Shown here: one piece after another, positions 43,185-51,966 of the stretch
Position numbering within the stretch: position 1 is the stretch's first letter
Layout: every line of letters starts with the position of its first letter
The notes under the pieces: model-generated
What the model saw: the letters and a program-made list of their open reading frames with translations, nothing else
Database searches by the model: none
Told to the model about the DNA's origin: nothing
Program-made: the position numbers and the translations under genes
Assembly (NCBI GenBank): GCA_964627305.1
Contig: CAZVHP010000010.1
Location: 1 to 64,000 of the forward strand
Length of the DNA: 64,000 bases
Direction of reading: 5' to 3'
Origin: WJKG01 sp964627305
GTDB taxonomy: Bacteria > Zixibacteria > MSB-5A5 > GN15 > FEB-12

Positions 43185-45638
43185 CTATCTCTCCTCGCTG
43201 CCAGGGTCTTTTCCCATTCCGCGATTGGTCGTATCATTGGTCCTTGCCTCGACTGCGGCCACCCGCCTGAGGACCGGAATCACGCTGTCCGGATTCAAGG
43301 AAATGGAATCGATTCCTTCACGCACCAGAAATGCTGCGAAGTCGGGGTAGTCGCTCGGCGCCTGACCACAGATGCTCACCCTCGCGTTGTGGCGGTGCGC
43401 CGTTGCAATCAGGTCGGCTATGGCGCGGCGTACGGCGGCATTGTTCTCGTCGAACAAATGTGACAGCTCCTCAGAGTCACGGTCGACGCCCAGCACCAAC
43501 TGAGTCAGATCGTTGGAACCAATACTAAACCCGTCGAATCGACTGGAAAACTGATCGGCCAGGAGGATGTTCGATGGTATCTCTGCCATGACGTATACCG
43601 CCAGTCCCCGCACACCCCTCACCAGGCCATGGTCGGCCATCAGCGACAGCACCCGGTCTGCCTCCTCGATTGTGCGGCAGAACGGAATCATCACCGCCAC
43701 ATTCTCCAGTCCAATTCGCTCCCGTGCCCGTTTGACCGCCCGGCATTCCAGCGCAAAAGCTTCCCGGTAACGCTCGCTGTAATAACGTGACGCGCCACGG
43801 AACCCGAGCATAGGATTCTCCTCGTCATGCTCAAACTCGGCACCGCCAAGAAGCGCGGCGTACTCGTTTGTCTTGAAATCACTCAGACGAACCAGCACCG
43901 GGTGCGGGTACTGCGCTGCCGCAATCCGCGCCATGCCACGCGCGAGATGATCTACGAAATACTCAGTCTTGTCCTTGTACCCCGTAGTCAGGGCGGCAAT
44001 CTGCTTCTTTGCCTGCTTATCCTTCAAATCATCGAAATGCACCAACGCCAGTGGATGCACCTTGATGACATTGTTGATCACGAACTCCAGCCGTGCCAAT
44101 CCAATTCCCTCTGCCGGCAACCGCCACCAGCGAAACGCCGCCGCCGGGCTGGCAATATTCATCCGAATAGAGGTCTTCGTCTTCGGCAGATTCTCCAGGT
44201 CAACCCGCTCCTTCTCGAAATCCAGCTCCCCGTCGTAGACATATCCCGTGTCACCCTCGGCACACGATACCGTCAACATCGCACCATCCTCAAGCTGCTT
44301 CGTGCCATCCTCTGTGCCCACAATCGCCGGCATACCCATTTCACGACTGACAATCGCCGCGTGCGACGTGCGGCCTCCGGAATCGGTCACGATTGCAGCT
44401 GCACGCTTCATGATCGGCACCCAGTCAGGGTCAGTTTGATCCGTGACAAGGATTGAACCATCCTCAAAGTCATCAATCTGATCGGGACTGTCGACTCGCT
44501 GCGCCTTTCCAGCAGCGATTCCCTGCCCCACCGCCAGGCCGCTGATCAGTCGCCTGCCGTGCTCAACCAGGTGATAGCTCTTCATTGTCCCGACGTCCTT
44601 CTGAGACTGAACCGTCTCCGGCCGCGCCTGCACTATGAACAACTCCCCGCTGTCACCATCCTTGGCCCACTCGATATCCATTGGCTTGCCATAATGGCGT
44701 TCTATTGCCACACCCCAACGCGCCAGTTGCATGATCTCGTCATCCGCCAATACCGCCTGCTCCTGTTCCTTTCTCGTCGTCTTCACCGTTCGCGTATCGT
44801 TGCCGCGTTTACTGTAGACCATCTTGTGTTTCTTATTGCCGATCGCCCGATCGACTATCGGCTCCAATCCGTCAGTCTCCAGAAGCGGCTTGAATACGGT
44901 GTATTCGTCCGGATTCACCGTCCCCTGGACCACCGTCTCCCCAAGCCCCCAGGCAGCATTGATCATCACAACCTTGTCGAACCCTGTCTCAGTGTCGATT
45001 GTGAACATCACTCCCGAACCCGCCTTGTCCGAGCGCACCATCTTCTGCACCCCCGCCGACAGCGCCACCTTCATGTGCTCGAACCCCTTCTGCTGTCGAT
45101 ACGCAATCGCCCGGTCTGTAAACAACGAGGCAAAGCAGCCCTTGACCGCATCCACCAAAGCCTGCTTACCCGTCACATTCAGGAATGTCTCCTGCTGCCC
45201 GGCAAAACTCGCCTCGGGCAAATCCTCAGCCGTAGCACTGCTTCGCACTGCCACTCCGACATTCCTGGTGCCATAACGCCGACTCAACTCATCATAGGCC
45301 TGGTGCAGCGCCGCCCGAATGCCCCCGGGCATCTTTTGTCGCCGGATCAACCTCCTGATCGTCTGCCCCACCTTCTCCAGGTTACTGCGGTCGGATTTCA
45401 ATGACTGCACATGCTCAGCGATCTTGTCCGCTATGTTATTCTCATCAAGGAACTGCCAATACGCCGAGGCCGTTGTGGCGAATCCCTCCGGAACACGAAT
45501 CCCCTCGCGCTTCAAGCTGGCAATCATCTCGCCCAAAGAGCTATTCTTTCCACCAACCTCGCTGACGTCGTCCGATGTCACACTGTCGAACCATCGTATG
45601 TGCTGAGCATCTCTGTGCGCTGTCATTCCCTCTTGCAT
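43185..45638 (-). CDS. ppsA: Phosphoenolpyruvate synthase
   Basis: Makes PEP from pyruvate using ATP with release of AMP and phosphate, the entry step of gluconeogenesis and sugar storage. The 817-residue protein has the N-terminal ATP-grasp domain (VGGKNSSLGEM, AVRSSATAEDLPEASFAGQQET), the swivelling phosphohistidine domain with TDSGGRTSHAAIVSRE (catalytic His about residue 420), and a C-terminal PEP-binding barrel ending near ISICGQAPSDYP, whose Cys is the conserved catalytic residue. The start is ATG at 45638 or at 45626; both have purine-rich leaders. It follows a receiver-like gene by 60 bp and is coupled to the epsilon-like gene. Confidence 0.94.
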   Translation of the reverse strand: MQEGMTAHRDAQHIRWFDSVTSDDVSEVGGKNSSLGEMIASLKREGIRVPEGFATTASAYWQFLDENNIADKIAEHVQSLKSDRSNLEKVGQTIRRLIRRQKMPGGIRAALHQAYDELSRRYGTRNVGVAVRSSATAEDLPEASFAGQQETFLNVTGKQALVDAVKGCFASLFTDRAIAYRQQKGFEHMKVALSAGVQKMVRSDKAGSGVMFTIDTETGFDKVVMINAAWGLGETVVQGTVNPDEYTVFKPLLETDGLEPIVDRAIGNKKHKMVYSKRGNDTRTVKTTRKEQEQAVLADDEIMQLARWGVAIERHYGKPMDIEWAKDGDSGELFIVQARPETVQSQKDVGTMKSYHLVEHGRRLISGLAVGQGIAAGKAQRVDSPDQIDDFEDGSILVTDQTDPDWVPIMKRAAAIVTDSGGRTSHAAIVSREMGMPAIVGTEDGTKQLEDGAMLTVSCAEGDTGYVYDGELDFEKERVDLENLPKTKTSIRMNIASPAAAFRWWRLPAEGIGLARLEFVINNVIKVHPLALVHFDDLKDKQAKKQIAALTTGYKDKTEYFVDHLARGMARIAAAQYPHPVLVRLSDFKTNEYAALLGGAEFEHDEENPMLGFRGASRYYSERYREAFALECRAVKRARERIGLENVAVMIPFCRTIEEADRVLSLMADHGLVRGVRGLAVYVMAEIPSNILLADQFSSRFDGFSIGSNDLTQLVLGVDRDSEELSHLFDENNAAVRRAIADLIATAHRHNARVSICGQAPSDYPDFAAFLVREGIDSISLNPDSVIPVLRRVAAVEARTNDTTNRGMGKDPGSEER

Positions 45639-45698
45639 CCTTACTCCTTCGCTCTGTGTCTCCCCGGTCTTTTGCTGCCCCGGACTGCCGTTGCTGAA

Positions 45699-46055
45699 TC
45701 AACGGGCAGCGGAAAGAACAGTGAGGGCGTTCCGTACGAACTGACTGTGCGTGCCGTCGATGACATGCACATCAAGCATCTCCCTGAGAGTCTCCTGCTC
45801 GCGTCCGTCCGTACCCGTGGCAGGAACTACAATCGGAACCGGACTATGTATCTCACGAGCGTTCAGGACGAACTCCAGAGGACCGATATCGACCGTCGGT
45901 GTAAGTAGAATCGCCCGAAACGAATTGCGATGCATCCTGCTGTAGGCTGCCTCGCTGTCCATCACCACAATTGCCGGGATTCCTGCTTGAATCACGTAGC
46001 GACTCGCAAGAACGCTGCGACTATCCTCAACTACCAGTATCGCCTCCAGCTTCAT
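45699..46055 (-). CDS. Degenerate (pseudo) receiver protein
   Basis: A 118-residue single domain with a receiver-like beginning (LEAILVVEDSRSVLASRYVI) that keeps the acidic pair ED. At the end of the third strand, where the phospho-acceptor Asp is expected, the sequence reads RAILLTPTVDIGP, so Asp is replaced. The late Lys-Pro is also missing (LDVHVIDGTHS). It is probably not phosphorylated by the usual chemistry and may be a constitutive adaptor. The ATG at 46055 is chosen because GGAG lies 7 bases upstream; a longer frame to 46130 lacks support. It precedes ppsA by 60 bp, with a sigma-54-like element upstream. Confidence 0.7.
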   Translation of the reverse strand: MKLEAILVVEDSRSVLASRYVIQAGIPAIVVMDSEAAYSRMHRNSFRAILLTPTVDIGPLEFVLNAREIHSPVPIVVPATGTDGREQETLREMLDVHVIDGTHSQFVRNALTVLSAAR

Positions 46056-46126
46056 GCGCCTCTCCAAAGTGTTGCCTTCTGCGACCTGCTGTGCAGACCG
46101 CGCCTTCAACCACACGAATCTGTTAT

Positions 46127-46141
46127 ACAAGAATCGTGCCG
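46127..46141 (-). promoter_or_regulatory. Weak sigma-54-like promoter ahead of receiver-ppsA operon
   Basis: On the minus strand CGGCACGATTCTTGT matches the -24 element GGCACG exactly, with 10 bp between the GG and the -12 dinucleotide. That dinucleotide is GT instead of the near-invariant GC, which weakens the call. The start site would lie about 60 bases ahead of the receiver gene. The sigma-54 activator gene lies just upstream. Confidence 0.45.
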
Positions 46142-46347
46142 AGCGTCGAGTTCATTGCCTAAGTGACTATGAGACAAGCTGATGAAGCGTGAGTGAAAAC
46201 TCCCGCCGGCCACTTCCAGAAGCAACGACGGCCGCATCTGTGACTGGATGGAACGCGCCCCCGCAATATCGATGAAAGCAAGGTACACTCGCGAATGAAG
46301 GCCATATCGAACCTCTCTCGCGACGTAAACATGCCCCCGCACTGCGG

Positions 46348-47664
46348 CTATTTGAGTCCGTACTTGTTTAGCTTATTGTAGATCATGCGACGGCTGATCC
46401 CCAGTAACTCGGCCGCCTCCGTTCGATTGTTGTTCGCAACCAGCAGTGCCCGCTGTATCATGGTCTTCTCGACATCGTCCAGTGGCGTACCTACCTGGAA
46501 ACTCACTGTCATGCTCGTGTTCTCAGCGTCGCGCAGCCGCGGCGGCAAGTGCTCCATTCTGATCTGATCATCATCGCAGAGCAACATCGCTCGCTGTATC
46601 ACGTTCTTCAGCTCGCGCACATTGCCGGGCCACTCGTATGCCTCCAGGCGAACAATCACATCGGGCGCCACCGATCTGACATTGCTGTGCAATGATTCGT
46701 TGAACACCTCCACAAATCGGTTGACCAACGGACGAACATCCTCCGGGTGCTCCCGCAGAGGCGGTAACTCAATACGGAACACATCCAATCGGTAAAACAG
46801 GTCCTTGCGGAACTCGCCCTTTCGCGCCATCGCCACCAAATCAGCATTGGTCGCCGCGACAATCCGCGCCCCGCTCGTGACATCTTCCGACCCACCCAGG
46901 CGATTGAACTTCTGCTGCTCCAACATACGAAGCAGACTCACGCGTACCTTCTCCTCAACCGCATCGATTTCGTCGAGCAGCACCGTCCCGCCATCAGCCC
47001 GCTCGAAAACCCCCCGATGTTGATCCACTGCTCCCGAAAACGAACCCCGCTCATGACCAAACAACTCGCTGGCCACCAGCTCCGATGGCAAACTCCCCAG
47101 GTTCACTGCCAGGAACGCCTTCTCCCGACGGTGACTCAACTGATGGATCGCCTGCGCCGCCAAGTCCTTGCCCGTACCGGTCTCACCCATCAGCAATACG
47201 GGAATGTCCACACTGGCCGCCTTGCGAATCCTGTCAAAGACGTCCTGCATCACTTCCGAAGTACCAATGATCTTGTGCAACTGCGTGACCTTGTCACGCT
47301 CGGGAAGGGCTGCCTGGGTCGGTGCCGGCTGCTGGTCTGCCACTGCCGACTCAATAATCGCTTTAAGCTCCCAGTTGCTCACTGGTATCTTCGTGTAATG
47401 ATACCCACCCTCAGACAACCAACCCGCCCCCCGGGGCGCATCTTCGGCCTGTGTCAGAAGAATGACCTGGGGCTGCGGACTATGACCCCGTATGCGCTCC
47501 AGCAACTTCTCACACTCTGCCAGTTGCTCACGCGGGACAATCGTGTCCAGCACGATTACCGAACACGGATTCGCCCAGAAACTATCGCCGATATCCTGAA
47601 TGCCCTGATGCCAGAAAACTTCGGTGTGATATTGCGACATGATCGTGCTGATACGGTCCGCCAA
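46348..47664 (-). CDS. sigma-54-dependent response regulator (NtrC family)
   Basis: Activator that couples ATP hydrolysis to opening of sigma-54 promoters. An N-terminal receiver (SVIVLDTIVP with a plausible phospho-Asp, VILLTQ and YTKIP) precedes an AAA+ domain with Walker A GETGTGKD (about 158-165), sigma-54 contact loop GSFSGA in place of GAFTGA, and Walker B VLLDEIDAV. The C-terminal helix-turn-helix NRTEAAELLGISRRMIYNKL resembles Fis-type domains. From this frame alone the start is a poor TTG at 47664. A good ATG at 47716 with GGAGGGG encodes MRTVKSLEIMVVS, the missing first receiver strand, in a different frame. One extra base near 47677 would explain this. Confidence 0.9.
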   Translation of the reverse strand: MADRISTIMSQYHTEVFWHQGIQDIGDSFWANPCSVIVLDTIVPREQLAECEKLLERIRGHSPQPQVILLTQAEDAPRGAGWLSEGGYHYTKIPVSNWELKAIIESAVADQQPAPTQAALPERDKVTQLHKIIGTSEVMQDVFDRIRKAASVDIPVLLMGETGTGKDLAAQAIHQLSHRREKAFLAVNLGSLPSELVASELFGHERGSFSGAVDQHRGVFERADGGTVLLDEIDAVEEKVRVSLLRMLEQQKFNRLGGSEDVTSGARIVAATNADLVAMARKGEFRKDLFYRLDVFRIELPPLREHPEDVRPLVNRFVEVFNESLHSNVRSVAPDVIVRLEAYEWPGNVRELKNVIQRAMLLCDDDQIRMEHLPPRLRDAENTSMTVSFQVGTPLDDVEKTMIQRALLVANNNRTEAAELLGISRRMIYNKLNKYGLK

Positions 47665-47716
47665 GTGCCCCTCATCCGGATACCACCATGATCTCTAAGC
47701 TCTTAACCGTACGCAT
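47665..47716 (-). pseudogene. Frameshifted N-terminal codons of the sigma-54 activator
   Basis: ATG at 47716 follows GGAGGGG by about 6 bases and encodes MRTVKSLEIMVVSG before a stop at 47674. The peptide matches the first beta strand of a receiver. The downstream frame contributes DEGHLADRI, the expected acidic continuation. Dropping one base in TCCGGATGAG joins them as VVSDEGHL. This supports either a real frameshift mutation or a sequence error. Confidence 0.65.
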
Positions 47717-47894
47717 AAGGCCCCTCCAGATAGAGCAGAACAAGATTCGTTCGTGCGGCTACTCAATCCGAAGGCGATACTTAGCAGCACGTTGACTCAG
47801 TTTTGCCGTATTCGGCTCGAGGCGCAATCGCAATGTGATTGGACTATAATAATAACACAAGTGTGTTGCAGAAAATCAAGTGCAATAGATCAAT

Positions 47895-47910
47895 TGGCAG
47901 ATAATTTGCT
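47895..47910 (+). promoter_or_regulatory. sigma-54 consensus-like element, antisense to DUF72 gene
   Basis: TGGCAGATAATTTGCT matches the -24/-12 pattern closely with correct spacing (10 bp between GG and GC). It points toward the DUF72 gene from its 3' end, so any transcript would be antisense to it. No plus-strand gene follows. It could drive a regulatory antisense RNA or be a chance match. Confidence 0.35.
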
Positions 47911-48647
47911 TAGTCTGCCAACATCTGCTGCAATCTCATCGCGTCCTGCGCGGCATACCCATGCTGATCATTGTCGAAATAGCAGTACACATCCCGCCCC
48001 TGTGCAAGCCATCGACTAAACGCTCCCGCCCAGCCCGACAGCCTCTGCGCGCCATACCGGCCCTGATAAGGCTTCTCCGACGGCCCGTGCAGCCGTACGT
48101 AGACATAGTCAACTGTCACTTCCGTCGGCGAAGTCTCACCTCCCAAGTCAAATATGCAAAACGCCGCATGGTGCAGTCTCAGCAACTCATAGACCTCGTC
48201 ACACCACCATGAGTGGTCACGAAATTCAAAGGCATACCGATGATCCTCCGGCAGCGACTCCAGGAACTCCTCCAGCCGCTGGGCATTGCATCGCCACTTC
48301 GGCGGAAGCTGAAACAGTATCGGTCCCACATGCCCGTTCAGCATATCCACCCGCTTTATGAATTTCCGTGCAGCCGACTCACTCTCCCGAAGTTTCTTCA
48401 TGTGCGTTATATACCGACTCGCCTTCACCGCGAATGTGAAGCTCTCATCTACCGTCCGCTTCCACTTCTGGAGTGTCCGTCTTTGCGGCAGTTGGTAAAA
48501 GGAGTTGTTGATCTCCACTGTCGGGAACCGATGCGAGTAATACTCCAACCACTCATCCTGCGTGATCGAAGATTCACAGAACACGCCCCGCCAGTGCTCG
48601 TAGTTCCAACCCGATGTTCCCACCTGAAGATTCCCGGTCCTTGCCAT
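47910..48647 (-). CDS. DUF72 family protein
   Basis: A 245-residue TIM-barrel protein of the DUF72 (YecE-like) family, of unknown biochemical function. The pattern VGTSGWNYEHWRGVFC at the start, the FPTVEINNSFYQLP motif, GPILFQLPPKW and the C-terminal DVYCYFDNDQHGYAAQDAMRL segment are all characteristic. The ATG at 48647 is chosen because the family begins just after it and GAGG lies a few bases upstream; an upstream frame reaches 48776 without support. It lies between the hibernation-factor gene and the sigma-54 activator on the same strand. Confidence 0.88.
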   Translation of the reverse strand: MARTGNLQVGTSGWNYEHWRGVFCESSITQDEWLEYYSHRFPTVEINNSFYQLPQRRTLQKWKRTVDESFTFAVKASRYITHMKKLRESESAARKFIKRVDMLNGHVGPILFQLPPKWRCNAQRLEEFLESLPEDHRYAFEFRDHSWWCDEVYELLRLHHAAFCIFDLGGETSPTEVTVDYVYVRLHGPSEKPYQGRYGAQRLSGWAGAFSRWLAQGRDVYCYFDNDQHGYAAQDAMRLQQMLAD

Positions 48648-48855
48648 TTCCCTCACCAGTATCAAGAGTGTGAACATCTGCCTCTGGCTGCTGTTATCGC
48701 AGGTGTGGCCGCCACCGCATCGAACAGCCGGTGATCCAGCGAGGTGCAAGCGCTGAGAGAGGGGGATAGCCACCACGCTGGATCGATCACGGCGTCATCT
48801 GACAGAAGGGCGACATTCCCTAAAACCAACGTTCCCTTCCAGGTGCTTCAGTTTC

Positions 48856-49449
48856 CTATCCTGTCCCGGGCTCTTCTTTGGGACGCACACCCGGCTTGTT
48901 TACTATCTGCACCACTGTTGCCTGCGGACCTTTGTCACCTGATCCTTCTGAGAAGCTGACACCGGTCCCAACTGTCAGCCGGGTGAAGTCATTCGATGTT
49001 ACCGCATTCTGATGAAAGTACACGCGCCGCCCATCCATCGTGCGGAGAAACCCGTGTCCATCTTCCGGACGCAACTCCTCCACGATCGCCATTGCCTGCT
49101 GGTCCGGATGGGTCTTGACCTCGCCCCGCTGCTTCTCGGTGATCCGCTTGATCTGAATCTCGGCCGCATCGAATGACTCACGAATGAGCGTCGCCAGTGC
49201 CTGATCCACATCGTCAGGCGGTGTGGTCTTGTCCACCACAACCTTTCGAGCAGGTGGCACGTTTATCGTAATCCGTACCCGGAAGGGGTTACCGGTGTTC
49301 TGGCTGCTCGGCTTGCGTTCCAGGAACACCTCGCCGCTGGTGATGCTGTCGCAGAAGCGCTCCATCTTGTCCATCCGATGGAGAATCAATTGCTCCAGTT
49401 CCTCGGTGCGAGCTATGTCGCGAAAGGTCGTTTCGAGCGGTATCTGCAT
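48856..49449 (-). CDS. Ribosome hibernation/HPF-like protein with C-terminal cold-shock domain
   Basis: A 197-residue two-domain protein. Residues 1-115 match the HPF/RaiA (sigma-54 modulation) fold, which binds the 30S subunit and silences ribosomes in starvation. Residues about 128-190 are a cold-shock domain (EDGHGFLRTMDGRRVYFHQNAV, then GDKGPQATVVQIV) that should bind single-stranded RNA. This fusion is known in several phyla but is unlike the usual long HPF with an HPF-C domain. The ATG at 49449 begins the conserved domain and lies one base after the stop of the upstream membrane-protein gene. Other in-frame ATGs upstream lie in that gene. Confidence 0.88.
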   Translation of the reverse strand: MQIPLETTFRDIARTEELEQLILHRMDKMERFCDSITSGEVFLERKPSSQNTGNPFRVRITINVPPARKVVVDKTTPPDDVDQALATLIRESFDAAEIQIKRITEKQRGEVKTHPDQQAMAIVEELRPEDGHGFLRTMDGRRVYFHQNAVTSNDFTRLTVGTGVSFSEGSGDKGPQATVVQIVNKPGVRPKEEPGTG

Positions 49450-49450
49450 C

Positions 49451-49753
49451 TTAACTGCCTCCATCATCGGAATCTTCATCATTGCAGTATGTCTTGGCCA
49501 ACTGGTCAATGCTCACGTACGTGCGAGCCGACAACCAGCCCCCCGCAAACCCGTTAGCAAACGCCGCTACCATCCCCACGGCGCTGCCGGCCACCGTTGT
49601 CAGCAGTCCTCGGCCAATGCGATCCAGGCCCAGTGATGTGCGCCTGCTCTGATCGCGACGAATGGCCCACCAGGTCAAGGCGGCCTGGCTCGCCAGCCAG
49701 ATCACACCGCCCCCTATTGCAAAAGTCCGTGCCTTCAATGTCATGTCCGTCAT
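49451..49753 (-). CDS. Small membrane protein between BON and HPF genes
   Basis: A 100-residue protein with two hydrophobic segments (about residues 10-28 and 50-75, rich in Gly and Ala) and an acidic C-terminus NDEDSDDGGS. No family was recognised. It lies one base ahead of the HPF-like gene and 87 bp after the BON gene, all on the same strand, so it is likely in one transcript. The start is ATG at 49753; MTDMTLKARTF gives a positive-inside start. No function is assigned. Confidence 0.65.
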   Translation of the reverse strand: MTDMTLKARTFAIGGGVIWLASQAALTWWAIRRDQSRRTSLGLDRIGRGLLTTVAGSAVGMVAAFANGFAGGWLSARTYVSIDQLAKTYCNDEDSDDGGS

Positions 49754-49840
49754 ACTCCCTGTTGGTGTCGCTCCTGAAGTGCCCCTCCCTCAGGATGGTA
49801 CTCAATTCCGCGCTGATGACCCGTAACCAGGGCCGCCACG

Positions 49841-51394
49841 CTACTCATAACTGTCGGGACCAAGGTCTACTATCAGAGCGTTCTCTACGGCGGCCGCACC
49901 ACCCTTGTAAGCCCTGGCCGTTGCCTCTATCCGCTCGGTCCACGTGCCGACTGTCCCCGTCAGCGTAACCACCCCGTTCTCGACATCAACATTGATTTCC
50001 TCGGCGTCGACAAACGGACTCCACCACAGCTCGTCTTCCACCATCTGTTCGATCGCAGAATCAGCGTACGCAATGCCGACATCACCAGGAACCTCGTACC
50101 AGTCATAGTTGTAAGGGTACCACCAGTCGTGATCAATATGCCGATCGTAAACGAGAGCCCCCGCAGGCGCATCCACAGCCAGTCTGTTGTCAACGGCTGC
50201 AACACCGCCTACCTGAGCGGCGATGTCGTCTGCCTGTGCCTTGTCGAAATAGGAGTCAACGCTGCCGCTGATCCTGACGGTGCCATCGGAGACGGTGACC
50301 ACCGTGTTGTAGGCACCCACATAGGGATCGCGTTTCAGGGCTTTGCGTACGTCAGCCGCAATGGCACTGTCGGGTCTGTCCTCTCCCGGGACGACATCTA
50401 TCACATTCTCCACTGTCCAGACGCCCACCGTATTGTGTGCAACCTGGCTGGCGGCGCGCTTCGCCTTCAGATTGTCCACCTTGCCGCTCAAGCTCACATC
50501 GCCACTGTCAATCATCACCATGATGTCTGTAGCTGCCACGCGGGGATCGTAGAACAACGCGTCTGCAAGTGCGCCCTCTATGTCTTCGTCTTCCTTGGGC
50601 AGGTACTTGGTTTTGCGGAAGCGTTCGTCGCGTGCCCAGGACTCCACCTTCAAGTCGTCGGCCTTGACGTCACCGACATTGGCAACCCAGGCGTCGGACA
50701 CCGCATAACGCTTCTCAGCTGCGCTCCCCACAATCCCGGACAGCGCTACCATGCCGTCAACAACCGAAATATCTATCAACTCATCATCAACCAACACGTC
50801 CCAACGTAGCCTCTCACGGATCTCCGCCGCTATCTCAGAATCAGGCCGATCTTGCTCGTAATCCACCGTGATCTCATTGACAACATCCTTCACGCCACTC
50901 ACACTGCCGGCAACCTTCTGTGCCAACTGCTTCTCATACCACGAGTTGACACCCCCGCGCAGTGCTATGACGCCATCTGCCACGTCCATCTCTATTCCCC
51001 ACGGGCCTGTCGCTGGATTAGTAGCCAACGCCATCATAACATCCGCTCGAATCTGGGCATCGCTGCGCTCCGGCGTCCAAACGGATATGTTGTTAACGAC
51101 GGATCTGACTCCCCTGATCGTCTCCGCCAGGCGCGCCGCACGCTCTTTGGCGAGGATATTGTCCACCATTCCAGACAAAGCGACCACCCCGTCATCGGTG
51201 ATTACCTCGATTTTGTGACCGCCTGTTGCTGCGTCACTGGCCAGCCTTTCTTGCACGACCAGCGTGATGTCCGCATCCGACATCTGGGCACAATGGGACA
51301 TCGCGGGAATCAGGCCGATCAGAAAGAACACCGACACAGCGATAACCGACACTAACGCACCGCTCCGGCCAACCTGACTTGGAATTCGTAGCAT
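49841..51394 (-). CDS. Periplasmic protein with six BON domains
   Basis: A 517-residue exported protein. A signal peptide (VSVIAVSVFFLIGLIPAMSHC) is followed by six BON repeats, each with a predicted pair of helices around a strand pattern such as DDGVVALSGMVDN, ADGVIALRGGVNS, VDGMVALSGIVGS, DSGDVSLSGKVDN, SDGTVRISGSVDS and ENGVVTLTGTVGT. The BON fold is thought to bind phospholipids and to guard the envelope under osmotic or other stress (as in OsmY). Most family members have one to three repeats. The ATG at 51394 is chosen for its signal peptide and AGGAGG upstream. It should be the first gene of the sigma-54-linked operon. Confidence 0.9.
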   Translation of the reverse strand: MLRIPSQVGRSGALVSVIAVSVFFLIGLIPAMSHCAQMSDADITLVVQERLASDAATGGHKIEVITDDGVVALSGMVDNILAKERAARLAETIRGVRSVVNNISVWTPERSDAQIRADVMMALATNPATGPWGIEMDVADGVIALRGGVNSWYEKQLAQKVAGSVSGVKDVVNEITVDYEQDRPDSEIAAEIRERLRWDVLVDDELIDISVVDGMVALSGIVGSAAEKRYAVSDAWVANVGDVKADDLKVESWARDERFRKTKYLPKEDEDIEGALADALFYDPRVAATDIMVMIDSGDVSLSGKVDNLKAKRAASQVAHNTVGVWTVENVIDVVPGEDRPDSAIAADVRKALKRDPYVGAYNTVVTVSDGTVRISGSVDSYFDKAQADDIAAQVGGVAAVDNRLAVDAPAGALVYDRHIDHDWWYPYNYDWYEVPGDVGIAYADSAIEQMVEDELWWSPFVDAEEINVDVENGVVTLTGTVGTWTERIEATARAYKGGAAAVENALIVDLGPDSYE

Positions 51395-51457
51395 AGGTAG
51401 TATGCCTCCTGCAGAGTTTACCGATTTGACTTCCGTTTCTTCTTCGCTCCTCAAAAA

Positions 51458-51472
51458 GCAAGACCGATGCCG
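51458..51472 (-). promoter_or_regulatory. sigma-54 promoter of the BON-domain gene
   Basis: On the minus strand CGGCATCGGTCTTGC, followed by TTTTT, has GG at -24 (51471-51470) and GC at -12 (51459-51458) with exactly 10 bp between. This is a close match to TGGCACG-N4-TTGC. Predicted transcription starts near 51446, giving a leader of about 52 bases before the ATG, which has a Shine-Dalgarno. A sigma-54 activator is encoded 4 kb downstream. Confidence 0.7.
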
Positions 51473-51966
51473 TCCGTGTGCGATGTCAGCGAACGCATTG
51501 TATGACAACAGTATGCAGTGACTCCTGGCAAGTGAGCAACAAGCCCCATTCCGCCTGACCCGCCCTTTTGTACTTGGCCGGCACAGGTAGTTGCCGCCAC
51601 TCTGCAAGATAGGTACACCCCCCGACCACCCGTAACCTGCGACCCATCGTTGCCAGTTGACTCGCTTAAAAAAGGGCGGAACAAGAACCCCTCAGCACAT
51701 GTACTGCATATGGACCCCACTGATTGGCGTTCGCTGATAGCGTCGTTGCCGATGTGAGCTCATCACGCCCTTTGCTGGTGCACCGTTGACACTCGCATTG
51801 TAATCGCGTACCAATAGTGGAGCCGGAGCAGCGAACGCCCGACAAGTGAACTAAACGGGAAGCATTCAATGGCGATCGATAGACTACTCATTTGGTCGTG
51901 TATCGCCACTGTCATGAGCGTGCTTGTCCGGTGCGCTGCGAGGAACACTTCACAGGAAAGATTGCA
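51473..51966. other. Divergent intergenic region between BON and glgB
   Basis: About 490 bp upstream of both the BON gene and glgB. Besides the BON sigma-54 element no other convincing promoter was found for glgB on the plus strand; TTGC occurrences there lack the GG partner at the right spacing. Upstream in-frame codons of the glgB frame look non-coding. Confidence 0.45.
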
